From Acropora yongei (Eukaryota > Cnidaria > Anthozoa > Scleractinia > Acroporidae): a stretch of DNA of 11,003 nt. Shown here in pieces: positions 1-6,952 of this stretch; within the stretch, counting starts at the first letter, position 1, and every line of letters begins with the position of its first letter. A program made the position numbers and the translations under genes. The stretch spans positions 333,830 to 344,832 of the forward strand of contig BLFN01000116.1 of NCBI GenBank assembly GCA_014634225.1, given 5' to 3'. The notes below the pieces were generated by a model. That model had not been told where the DNA came from and did not search any database. It saw nothing but the letters and a program-made list of their open reading frames with translations.

Positions 1-40
1 TTAGTTCCGGAGATATTCAAGTTCGAAAAATGAGAAAAGT

Positions 41-127
41 ATGCAAATGAGGTGACTGGAGATGTCATACACTTAACCCGGTATTACGTCATGTGTATAA
101 ATACACAATTTGCAGCGCAGATCATAC
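41..127 (+). promoter_or_regulatory. Promoter-like cluster: octamer, CRE-like site, TATA box
   Basis: ATGCAAAT (41-48) is the perfect POU/Oct octamer, TTACGTCA (84-91) resembles an ATF/CREB site, and TATAAATA (96-103) is a good TATA box. A start near 127 would be at a normal distance. Each motif is seen directly; that they form a working promoter is inference. Octamer plus TATA recalls histone H2B and snRNA-type promoters, but no histone frame follows within the element. Confidence 0.3.
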
Positions 128-182
128 AGAAATCACTTCTTCGGCTACAATAACATTTTGTTGCTATTGCAACTCAATCTTT

Positions 183-202
183 TCAAGTCCCCACCGACTT
201 GA
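183..202 (+). other. Small hairpin followed by AATAAA
   Basis: TCAAGTC (183-189) and GACTTGA (196-202) form a perfect 7-bp stem around the loop CCCACC. AATAAA follows within about 10 bases (near 207-214). It does not match the metazoan histone 3' stem-loop consensus. With the upstream TATA box this would bound a transcript of roughly 80-100 bases, but no transcription evidence is available. Confidence 0.35.
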
Positions 203-219
203 TTTCAATAAAAAAATAA

Positions 220-240
<21 letters not shown>

Positions 241-268
<28 letters not shown>

Positions 269-510
269 ACGTTTTTCTTTTCATAAAGGCTACTTGCGTA
301 TGTTTTAAAATGGCTGATGTGATTTTCGTCATAGTGGCACTTTAACGGTGAAAACGAGCAATTTTGCACGCTTTGTATGTGAAGCTTTTTTTTAATTTAG
401 TTCATTTCGCGGTCGATCTCTTGCAATTAACGACTTGAAATGACCTGAAATTACATGGAGTATGTGACTTGACGACATATTAGGGGGCTTAAATGTGCAC
501 CGTTTTTGAG
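241..510. other. No gene seen
   Basis: AT-rich sequence with stops in all frames and no convincing splice-site or domain signal. It starts with AAAAAGAGATATTTGAAAA, which partly echoes the adjacent element end, so it may be part of a longer repeat. No other structure was found. Confidence 0.4.
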
Positions 511-680
511 CCACGGAAGGCAACCGGAAGTCAACAATTTGCACGCCAGGACAATGGTCTCTGCCAGAGTTTTCAAACTAATCGTCTCTACTGGGGAAAA
601 GACAGTTAACAATATAAATGTGGTAATGTCAAGACAGGTTAAATAGGAAAACAGAACACTTCCGGTTGCCGTTTGTGTTC
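511..680. repeat. Inverted repeat with GGCAACCGGAAGT arms
   Basis: GGCAACCGGAAGT (519-531) and ACTTCCGGTTGCC (658-670) are perfect 13-bp inverted copies. Similarity extends outward imperfectly (ACGGAA against TTTGT). The arms enclose about 126 bp without coding potential. The layout fits a small MITE or foldback repeat. The core ACCGGAAGT is also an ETS-family binding consensus, so the arms could bind such factors, but the paired arrangement favours a repeat. Confidence 0.5.
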
Positions 681-1020
681 GAGTATTCTTATATTAGAGT
701 ATTCTTATGTTTCCGTCGATTTAAGGTTGAAGTACTCTTATGACTTTTCTAAGAATGTAGAAAGGTGTCGAATGACTGAGAATTTTCTAGGCGTGAATCA
801 TATTACATTGTTACCACACGGTTACGTTTAGTGCCGTTTTATTGTGTTATTTGGTAGTTTTCCCCTTAGAAAAAAAAACCTTGCTTTTTCACCTCGATAA
901 ACTCCATTCTACTGATGATTTTTGAGCTAGAGGTGAGAGCTAAGTAACATTCTAATGAACACCATGTGCTCTCAATGTCCTCAATGTTTTGTAAACTGTC
1001 AAAACTATGTGGGTGATTTC
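681..1020. other. No gene seen
   Basis: Apart from a tandem-like GAGTATTCTTATRTT pair near 680-708, no repeat, RNA or domain was recognised. The open frames on both strands across 866-1351 overlap one another, show no domain or splice support, and are treated as chance. Confidence 0.4.
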
Positions 1021-1105
1021 CATTTGACTGTGGGGACTGGTCCCATGAACAGTTCACACGAGGCGACTTTAGCCGGGTACAAGTCGCAGGGACTTGTCCC
1101 ACGAA
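1021..1105. repeat. GGGACTTGTCCC-type dyad repeat
   Basis: Two near-palindromes, GGGACTGGTCCC (1033-1044) and GGGACTTGTCCC (1089-1100), flank an inverted pair GCGACTT (1063-1069) and AAGTCGC (1081-1087). The nested dyads are seen directly. Such GCGACTTGTCCC modules next to a TTCACACGAGGCGAC string resemble an interspersed coral repeat from memory. A short open frame (955-1167) runs through it and is not credible as a gene. Confidence 0.5.
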
Positions 1106-1424
1106 TGATAATAATTCTTTATAAATTTTTATTTTCTGTTTGCTTTTGCAAAAAGAAAGCATTGTAATAAAACCAAGAAAAAGTCTTGGAAAACAGATGA
1201 AAGCTGGTTTGGGTGGTAAACAATCAATACAAATGGTGGCTTTTTCACAAGGAACATATGAAGAACTGAATGACGATTCCACAGACAGAATAACAAGTGG
1301 TAATATATAGTCACTAGTTAGGAGGTTATTGACTAAACCGGTAAGGTCCATAAACTCTCAGCCCACGATGATTACACAGACAAGGAGGTGTCTAAGCAAG
1401 CAGTTTTTAAATGACTGTTGGAAG
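1106..1424. other. No gene seen
   Basis: AT-rich non-coding sequence. No RNA gene, clear repeat or domain was found on either strand. Confidence 0.4.
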
Positions 1425-1690
1425 GTTCTATCGAAAATTATTATGCGATTGCGATTGCCACACTCAGTGATTGGCCTAAAAATCTTGTGCCAGTTTTTAA
1501 ACGAATGAGAAGGAAAGGAAAGCCAATAGCATCTTGTAAGCGTGATGTTTTCGCCGCTTTTAGTAAGTTACTAGTAATTGCTAAGAACTCTGATTGGTTC
1601 ATCGTGCTGTTTGCTCCTGTTGTGATTGGTCTAGGTTATTAGTTTCTCATTGATTTATCGATTTTCATTTAAAAGCCGCTCTAAAGCGCA
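1425..1690. repeat. Probable degraded interspersed repeat (GATTGG-rich)
   Basis: The stretch has three GATTGG(C/T) blocks (near 1471, 1593 and 1624) and ends near AAAAGCCGCTCTAAAG. That pattern resembles a high-copy anthozoan repeat I recall with repeated TGATTGG blocks and an ACCGCTCTA end; this is recognition, not a search. A frame of 74 residues (about 1418-1642) crosses it, but it starts at TTG rather than ATG, has no domain, and is best seen as chance. Confidence 0.35.
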
Positions 1691-2223
1691 GCTAACTAAC
1701 TAGATCGGTCAACCAAACCAGGATTTGAGCGGATTTGCAGGATTTGCAAACAATTTCATGGAAGTTTTCCTAGTTCCACTGGTTCTTTGGCACTGTGCTT
1801 TCCCTTATAACCTTTCTTTACAGATTGACGCTTCCAGAACCCAAATCTTAGACCTAAAAACATCCAGACATCTGCCACATGTGTTCATTTTCTGTCATTA
1901 AATTAATTACATAGGCTTGAAAGTCGACATTCAGCAAACAGTTTGTGAGAAATTTGCCGTCAGCACCAAAGACATTCCTAGTTAAGCTTATGTCATATAA
2001 CGAAGTAAACGAGCACAACCAAAATTGAAATTAGCGATACGGTCTTTGCTATTCATTTTTTTCTTTCTTTCCGCAATAACGGATTGGATTTTTTTTTTCA
2101 AAACTGGTGTAGATAATACTAGGGACTTTGATGGTCGACTATGGTTGCCGACGACCGTTAGATTAGTGTCACGCAACGAAAATCAGTCATGATATGTCAC
2201 CGTCGTACCTTTATGAGGGATTA
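1691..2223. other. No gene seen
   Basis: Three imperfect copies of GGATTTG(A/C) lie in tandem at 1721-1748 and a short T tract lies near 2088-2098. Otherwise this is AT-rich sequence with no coding, RNA or mobile-element signal. Confidence 0.4.
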
Positions 2224-2563
2224 GGGAGCTAAAGAAAGGACGACGGCAACGGCAACGACGACGCCAGAAAAATAATCGTGCTGCACGTGCAGCATGCACT
2301 TTATTTCAATTCTTTGACGTAGTCTGCCAAATGACCACGTAAAATTTCCAAATTTAAGGTGACAACGTGAACACACAACAGCAAATCTTTCATTCTCTAG
2401 ATTTACTGCAACGGCGCTTCGACCAGTCCATTCCCCGCGTGCCCGGTCAAAAATAAGGGATGCGAGGAAGAAGCAATAATAACAAAATAGTCACCATTTC
2501 TCAAATGTTTATTTTCAAGTGACGTTTTCGTTGCCGTTGCCGTCGTTGCTTCTTAAGCTCTCT
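2224..2563. mobile_element. MITE with GACGGCAACGGCAACGA terminal inverted repeats
   Basis: CGACGGCAACGGCAACGA (2231-2248) is repeated perfectly in inverse at 2528-2545. The similarity continues to both ends: GGGAGCTAAAGAAAGG on the left against the complement of GCTTCTTAAGCTCTC on the right. This gives about 40-bp imperfect terminal inverted repeats around 340 bp with no coding capacity. The 12-bp palindrome CTGCACGTGCAG (2281-2292) lies just inside. The ends and interior resemble a very common stony-coral MITE as I remember it. The right end abuts the left end of Harbinger copy 1. The target duplication is not clear. Confidence 0.75.
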
Positions 2564-2565
2564 AG

Positions 2566-2587
2566 TTTAAGAAACGATGGCGCGGTG
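2566..2587 (+). repeat. Left terminal inverted repeat of Harbinger copy 1
   Basis: This 22-bp block matches the inverted block at 6401-6422 at 20 of 22 positions; differences are at its positions 13 and 15. It lies immediately inside the right end of the adjoining MITE. Confidence 0.7.
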
Positions 2588-2871
2588 AGTCTGAAACGCG
2601 GCCGGAAGTGACTTTTCGAATTTCGGATGAAAAGAGCATGCGTGCGGAGTTTTCTACTCGTCTTGACAACGCGACATGAGCAATTTTGGCGTCGTGCAGA
2701 AAACGTGAGTATTTTGCTTTGTGTTATAACGCAAAACAGCCTTTTTTTTTCATTTTATCGTCTGTTATTTGAACTTTATTCCATTTTTGAAGGCAAAGCA
2801 TAATTCTTTAAGCAAAAAGAATCGATGTTGACTAATTTAAAACGTTCTTACGCGTCATCTAGCCCATGCAG

Positions 2872-2916
2872 ATCGATTGGAGTAATGGCGGCAGCTGCCT
2901 CAAGCAAACCTTCAAA
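2872..2916 (+). CDS. Predicted first coding exon of Harbinger copy 1 Myb-like gene
   Basis: The exon is bounded by an AG acceptor (CCATGCAG, ending 2871) and a strong donor GTAAGT (2917). It holds an ATG at 2885 encoding MAAAASSKPS plus two bases. An upstream donor AAC|GTGAGT at 2705 suggests a non-coding 5' exon ending at 2704. Copy 2 has an exon of the same design (6737-6777), also with 32 coding bases after the ATG. That parallel is the main support. The link to the Myb exon crosses the assembly gap and is inferred. Confidence 0.5.
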
Positions 2917-3086
2917 GTAAGTGCCTGGAATTGTTCGTTTAGTTGTCTCTTGCTATGAAGAAAACTATTACTATTGCAGTATATGTTTATGGATGATACA
3001 ATTTACGTTGCAAGGAGTTTAAATCCGTCTGTTATTTTCATTTCAGCTTTCAGTTGTCAATGAAGCTTGTCTTTTTTATCTGCACT

Positions 3087-3503
3087 NNNNNNNNNNNNNN
3101 NNNNNNNNNNNNNNNNNNNNNNNNNNNNNNNNNNNNNNNNNNNNNNNNNNNNNNNNNNNNNNNNNNNNNNNNNNNNNNNNNNNNNNNNNNNNNNNNNNNN
3201 NNNNNNNNNNNNNNNNNNNNNNNNNNNNNNNNNNNNNNNNNNNNNNNNNNNNNNNNNNNNNNNNNNNNNNNNNNNNNNNNNNNNNNNNNNNNNNNNNNNN
3301 NNNNNNNNNNNNNNNNNNNNNNNNNNNNNNNNNNNNNNNNNNNNNNNNNNNNNNNNNNNNNNNNNNNNNNNNNNNNNNNNNNNNNNNNNNNNNNNNNNNN
3401 NNNNNNNNNNNNNNNNNNNNNNNNNNNNNNNNNNNNNNNNNNNNNNNNNNNNNNNNNNNNNNNNNNNNNNNNNNNNNNNNNNNNNNNNNNNNNNNNNNNN
3501 NNN
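3087..3503. other. Assembly gap (417 N)
   Basis: A run of 417 undetermined bases lies inside Harbinger copy 1, between the small first coding exon and the Myb exon. It could contain the copy-1 counterpart of the 24-base microexon seen in copy 2. Open frames drawn across it have no meaning. Confidence 0.99.
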
Positions 3504-3751
3504 TAATGAGTCTTAGCCATGGTCGATAATTCCTTAGTTCTCAAAAATGAATTTATATTGATGTAAGTTCAACTCCATACCTTTCGTTATTTACTAAAGG
3601 AAACATAACGTTTTCAATATCGAATATTTGTAATGAGGAATATTTTAAGTCTTTAATTACAAAGACAGAGAAATGAAAAAATGTCATTTTGAGATCTCTT
3701 AGTATGGTTTTTCAAGTAATTTATTTTGTGGAAATAGTGACAGATGCTTTA
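3504..3751. other. Intronic sequence of Harbinger copy 1, no gene seen
   Basis: AT-rich sequence between the gap and the SINE. No exon, RNA or repeat could be recognised. Confidence 0.35.
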
Positions 3752-3865
3752 AGGTGAGGTCACGGGTTCAAACCCCGTTGAAGTCCTGACTTTTTCAGGC
3801 TTCTGTTCGCAATTGCTTAAATTGCGTTCAAAACTGCGATGATCATGGCTTACTTGAGATGCTTT
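3752..3865 (+). repeat. tRNA-derived SINE fragment
   Basis: GGGTTCAAACCCCGT (3764-3778) contains the RNA polymerase III B box GGTTCAAACCC in a tRNA T-arm-like context. It is followed by a tRNA-unrelated body with CCTGACTTTTTCAGG (3786-3800) and AATTGCTTAAATTGCG. The layout resembles an anthozoan SINE as I recall it. No convincing A box lies upstream, so the copy is probably 5'-truncated or mutated. It is not a tRNA gene, because no acceptor stem or anticodon arm can be folded. It sits in the intron of Harbinger copy 1. Confidence 0.65.
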
Positions 3866-4203
3866 AATTTAAGCTGGAGACGCATTTGTGAACCTGACCA
3901 AGAAAAATTATGTGAATATTCTCATTTATAAGGCCTTGAATGGGAAATCTACACCGCTTCTTTTACACTCTTCTTGAAAAAGAGGAATTATGGGTGAGAT
4001 TTTTGTTTAACATAGCAAGACTCATTTGTAAACTTTTGATATTGTTATATGAAACCTTGCTGACTTAAACGTGCAAAAGAATTAATATTTGCAATGATAA
4101 ATGATTTAATTTAGGTTGAAAATTACATGTTACAACAGGATGTGAAGAACAGAGGTTTTGCATTCTACTTGATTGTTTTCTCTTTTATTTGTTCCTCACA
4201 TAG
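3866..4203. other. Intronic sequence of Harbinger copy 1, no gene seen
   Basis: AT-rich, no exon certain. An alternative acceptor TTTAATTTAG lies near 4114. The polypyrimidine-rich run ending CTCACATAG at 4203 is the better acceptor for the Myb exon because it leaves the correct phase. Confidence 0.4.
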
Positions 4204-4846
4204 CAATGTGATGTACTGGACAGAGGAGCACAACATTATACTTTGCAAAAAGGGGTCTCCACAACGGAGTGAGACCTGGAGGAAAATTGCAGATAATCTG
4301 AACAAATGTGCTACTCCCCAGTTTAATGTTGGCTAAAGGGCCATCCGGTACAACATCAACGTCTTGTAAACAAGCATAAGAAAAAGATTAGAGCTGAAAA
4401 AAGGGCATCAGGAATATCCTCAGATGAGCCGAGTGAATTAGATAGATGAGCTGATACACCAAATTATAGCTCTGGAAGAGAGTGCTCCTACAAATACATG
4501 TAGTAAGGATAAAGCTGAAAAAGATGACAGAGCTAAAGCAGAAGATGTAAGAATGAAAGCTATGGAAAGACTTTCCCAGACCAAAAAAACAAAAAAAAGA
4601 GAAAAAGAAGACAGTGAGGACAAACTAAAACGAAGAAGAAAAACAATTCTAGATGCCATGGAGTATCTGAAGGAAAGGGCACAAAAGAATGCCGAAATAA
4701 GGGAAAAGAAACTTCATCTGGAAAAAGAAAAGCAGCAACTACAAGCTGACTTGCTTAAGGTTATGCACCAGCAACAAATGCAATTCCAGCAACAACAGCA
4801 GCAGTTTCATGCTCATGATGCAACAGTTCATGGGCATCATGAATAG
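4204..4846 (+). pseudogene. Harbinger copy 1 Myb/SANT-like DNA-binding protein, broken
   Basis: This is the main exon of the accessory protein that in Harbinger elements partners the transposase. After the acceptor CACATAG the frame gives VMYWTEEHN..., the first helix of a Myb/SANT-like domain. The domain continues through GSPQRSETWRKIADNLNK, and about 13 residues usual between these parts appear deleted. The downstream body is GISSDEPSELD, then a Lys/Glu-rich coiled coil and a Gln/His-rich tail (MHQQQMQFQQQQQ) ending at TAG 4846. Damage: TAA at 4334 where CAA (Gln) is expected, TAA near 4364 with a frame change, and a 4-base tandem AGAT duplication at 4440-4447. The last open piece, 4553-4846, is only the coiled-coil end. 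Confidence 0.8.
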
Positions 4847-5108
4847 AATGCTTAAAAAATAGACATTTGTGCATGTTTGAGTGTATATTGTTTTTTAACT
4901 ATGTTCAAGGCTGACAAACTGGTTAATCAGTGCTAGTTAATTCTCGTTAAGGAGCTTTTAAAGTTTAATGTGACACCGAGGGTCATTTGGCACCCCTTTC
5001 TTTAAACTTGCTATTTTTGGAGTTATCTAAGACAAAAAAACTGTTCAATTGGATGGAAGTTTTAATGTAAAGATATTGATCAGTGCTTCTGTTAAAAGGC
5101 TAGTCTTT
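4847..5108. other. Tail-to-tail intergenic spacer of Harbinger copy 1
   Basis: Non-coding sequence between the Myb stop (4846, +) and the transposase stop (5109, -). It contains an ATTAAA for the transposase. No canonical AATAAA for the Myb gene was seen. Confidence 0.5.
5061..5066 (-). terminator. ATTAAA polyadenylation signal for copy 1 transposase
   Basis: ATTAAA on the - strand lies about 43 bases past the TAA stop of the transposase second exon, a plausible place for a polyadenylation signal. It is a short motif, so support is modest. Confidence 0.35.
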
Positions 5109-6256
5109 TTAGCTGAAGTAATTAGCCAGAGATGGTGGCTCAAGTCCAAAATAATCAGCAGTTGTATTTGAGTAAAGACATGTCAAGGCATTTTGCAGAA
5201 GTGCACAAACTGTATACATTTTTTCTATATGGCTAAGGCCTATTTTGAGATTCTTTTTTTTAGTCTCTAAACTTAGAATTGCATCATGCCTTCGTCCCTC
5301 TAAACAAAAGCAACCAAAGAAAAATCAGTCAACAAATAAGCATGCAGGAATTCTTTTAGAAAGAGAGCATTGATCTTAGCTCATTAAGATGACTAGATCG
5401 CCATAGGATTTGCTGTTCTTGAAGTCAAGGCACCTAGGGCCTATAAATACGTTATATATTGCAAAACAATGGCCACAATAAGAGTATTTTAACGAGTGTT
5501 CAAAAAAAACTTACACAGCAAAAATCTTTTGGTTTTGAACTTCTGTTGTTTTGTTTTCGTTTCTAAAAAAACAAAAACAGCTATGGTAGAATACTTCTAT
5601 GGGTAATGCATATTTTGAAATAAATCTCGCTCACTGGTCCAAACAGACCCATTTGGTAATGCCACACACTGGAATTTAAGAGCGTGAAGTCGTTTTGGTC
5701 CTTTATAAACAGCTCTCTGATTGACTCCTGGTCTTGATATGGGGCTAACTGTTCCATTATCCAAGCCGAAACAGTTGTCCAAGTCCGCACCTTTGTCATG
5801 AACTGCTTCAGAATAAGTTTGCAGTTGGTCTGGAGACATGATAAAATTGTACATCCACTCGGTGACTTCATTGCTTATCATACTAAGCTCAAGTACTGAT
5901 CTTCGAAAAATTGGAATCATATCAGACAGTCTGCATGGATAGGCAAAGCGCTTTAGCATAACACAAACTCCTTCTGATGCATCACAAATGACCCAATCAG
6001 GACTTATGAAGGTATTAGGCATGTGCAAATCCTCGACCAACAAAGGGATGTCTGTCTTTTCAAATCTGGAATCCACCTTACACTCCGCTGAGTCTCTGTT
6101 TCGGAGGGAAAATCTTTCGTAATCCCTGCGGCGAGATGGAAGGTTTTGAGGAGTGTATTGATCATAAAGCAGAGCAAATTCCTCGACGTCTAGTACTTCT
6201 TCTTGAAGTGAAAATAGTAGTGCTTCCTGTACAGTCTTAAACGAGTTCTGAATCAT
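5109..6256 (-). CDS. PIF/Harbinger transposase, internally deleted, two exons (copy 1)
   Basis: Related to HARBI1-type nucleases (DDE_Tnp_4), which cut and paste Harbinger elements. Exon 1 is 6256-5635 and starts at the first ATG; the open frame extends upstream only to a TTG. Exon 2 is 5299-5109. Splicing CCA|GTGAGC (donor 5634) to TTTGTTTAG (ending 5300) keeps one frame of 270 residues. Exon 1 shows the usual N-terminal helices, SRFEKTDIPLL, VCVMLKRFAYPCR, DNCFGLDNGTVSPISRPG and KRLHALKFQCVALPNG. Exon 2 starts KGRRHDA and ends KKNLKIGLSHIEKMYTV...DYFGLEPPSL. The stretch holding the family's GDPAY Asp and SVEWLF Glu is missing (roughly 110 residues). In a gapless alignment the first catalytic Asp of DGTV is Asn; an Asp lies one residue before. 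It should therefore be inactive as a nuclease. Confidence 0.75.
5300..5634 (-). other. Predicted 335-base intron or insertion in copy 1 transposase
   Basis: The segment interrupts the conserved block GP(V)EGRRHDA: GGACCAGTGAGC lies on one side and TTTAGAGGGACGAAGG on the other. Copy 2 is continuous here (NLYGPVEGRRHNAG), so the segment was gained in the copy 1 lineage. It has GT...AG ends and a pyrimidine-rich 3' part (TTGCTTTTGTTTAG), and its removal keeps the frame open. Frames running into it (5597-5634) are read-through, not an alternative C-terminus. No clear target duplication or inverted ends were found. Confidence 0.55.
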
Positions 6257-6400
6257 TCTGTCGACGAATTTCAAGTGTTCTCACTGTTTTGCAGACCGCG
6301 TTTCATGAAAAGTTGTGTTGTTGAACTTAACTACAAATTTCCCGCGCTTGGAACGCAGTACTCTCCCCAGTCCACCCTAGGTCCTCAGGTTTTTCCGGAC

Positions 6401-6426
6401 CACCGCGTCCTCGTTTCTTAAAGTCC
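6401..6426 (-). repeat. Right terminal inverted repeat of Harbinger copy 1
   Basis: On the - strand it reads GGACTTTAAGAAACGAGGAC and onward. Positions 6422 to 6401 match the left end (2566-2587) at 20 of 22 positions. The first 11 bases, GGACTTTAAGA, also occur at the right end of copy 2 (9438-9428), supporting this as the element terminus. Confidence 0.65.
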
Positions 6427-6503
6427 GTGGTGTGTTTTCGCGGGGTTTCTCGTAGTGTCGACGACTGTCAACAACGGTGAGTCTCACTGTGAGTGATATA
6501 CTG

Positions 6504-6592
6504 CCTTTTTCTTTAATGTTTTCGTTTTTTTTTGTTTTTTTGTTGTTGTCTTTTGTTGTTGTTTTTTTAAGAAATTATAAAAAAAAACACTT
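6504..6592 (+). repeat. Low-complexity T/TTG-rich tract
   Basis: Runs of T and TTG/TTGTTG units occupy the intron between the non-coding first exon (donor GTGAGT at 6477) and the first coding exon of copy 2. A similar TTG-repeat tract lies at 7267-7283. The Phe/Leu-rich frame crossing it is an artefact of base composition. Confidence 0.7.
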
Positions 6593-6736
6593 TAAGGTAC
6601 TTGTTATATATTTTTGTAGACCTTTTCAAGAGGCAAATTGCATTATTATCGGTGAAAATGATAAGAGTACGACAAAAATTGTGCGCTATCAAACATATTA
6701 TGTGTGTACATGTTAGAATATCGTCTTTTTTTTCAG

Positions 6737-6777
6737 CTGGTGATTATGTCTGTCAACGAAGAGATCACAGAAGAGAG
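6737..6777 (+). CDS. Predicted first coding exon of Harbinger copy 2 Myb-like gene
   Basis: It is bounded by TTTTTTTTCAG (ending 6736) and the donor GTAAGA (6778). ATG at 6746 encodes MSVNEEITEE plus two bases. The upstream donor AACG|GTGAGT at 6477 suggests a preceding non-coding exon. It matches the copy 1 exon at 2872-2916 in design: a short leader, then exactly 32 coding bases to the donor. The downstream microexon continues the frame. Confidence 0.6.
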
Positions 6778-6952
6778 GTAAGAAGTGCTAGCTTAATCTT
6801 TGCTTTCATTGCTTTAAATTCCCGTTCAAAACGTTTATCGACATTAAATTAAAAATAATTTGATGGGGCTATAGGGGTAGCTGGTTTCATCTGCTCTTAG
6901 TACCAACCTTTGTTGATTATAACTTATTTGTTTCCCTCATTTTTATCACCAG

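Larger units (their letters stand above)
4..240. repeat. 237-bp element with 20-bp terminal inverted repeats
   Basis: Positions 4-23 (GTTCCGGAGATATTCAAGTT) and 221-240 (AACTTGAATATCTCTGGAAC) are inverted copies differing at one base, so the stretch is bounded by near-perfect 20-bp inverted repeats. No transposase-like frame lies between them, so it would be non-autonomous. The left end is 3 bases from the window edge, so a target-site duplication cannot be judged. Inside are an octamer, a TATA-like box, a small hairpin and an AATAAA, described separately. It may be a MITE or a repeat derived from a short transcribed unit; the family is not identified. Confidence 0.6.
2564..6426. mobile_element. 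PIF/Harbinger transposon, copy 1 (degenerate)
   Basis: The element contains a Myb/SANT-like gene on + and a Harbinger transposase on -, arranged tail to tail with 262 bp between stop codons. TTTAAGAAACGATGGCGCGG begins at 2566 and its inverted counterpart runs from 6422 to 6401; the 22-bp ends match at 20 positions. The right end reads GGACTTTAAGA on the - strand, as does the right end of copy 2. The element is about 3.9 kb including a 417-base gap and a SINE. Both genes are damaged, so it cannot move on its own. The family's usual 3-bp target duplication is not visible, and the exact outer bases are uncertain by a few positions. Confidence 0.75.

Noticed and set aside
183..202. Histone-type 3' stem-loop
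   Set aside because: The stem and loop do not match the metazoan consensus (6-bp stem, four-base loop, purine-rich downstream element), and no histone frame is present.
866..1351. 161-residue open frame on the - strand
   Set aside because: It overlaps open frames on the other strand and another - frame, crosses the dyad repeat, shows no domain, and is rich in Cys/Ser/Leu as expected from AT-rich non-coding sequence.
1418..1642. 74-residue frame on + with a hydrophobic end
   Set aside because: It begins at TTG, not ATG, and lies in a repeat-like GATTGG-rich stretch without splice or domain support.
3054..3544. Three frames spanning the gap
   Set aside because: They consist almost entirely of undetermined bases.
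3752..3790. Candidate tRNA gene at the B box
   Set aside because: There is no A box, anticodon arm or acceptor stem; the adjoining body fits a SINE.
3915..3978. Possible reverse-transcriptase C-terminal scrap (ILIYKALNGKSTPLLLHS)
   Set aside because: It vaguely resembles the YKALNG...P motif near the end of non-LTR polymerases, but it is only about 18 residues long, followed by a stop, with no flanking similarity.
4438..4659. 73-residue Ser/Leu-rich - frame
   Set aside because: It is the complement of the Lys/Glu-rich coiled coil of the copy 1 Myb gene.
5581..5871. Alternative - frame of 96 residues ending MGLFGPVSE...
   Set aside because: It is the shifted frame of the transposase. The few family-like residues at its end mark the edge of the insertion/intron, not a separate gene.
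6477..6852. Two Phe/Leu-rich + frames
   Set aside because: They run through T-rich intron sequence and cross well-formed splice sites at 6736 and 6778.
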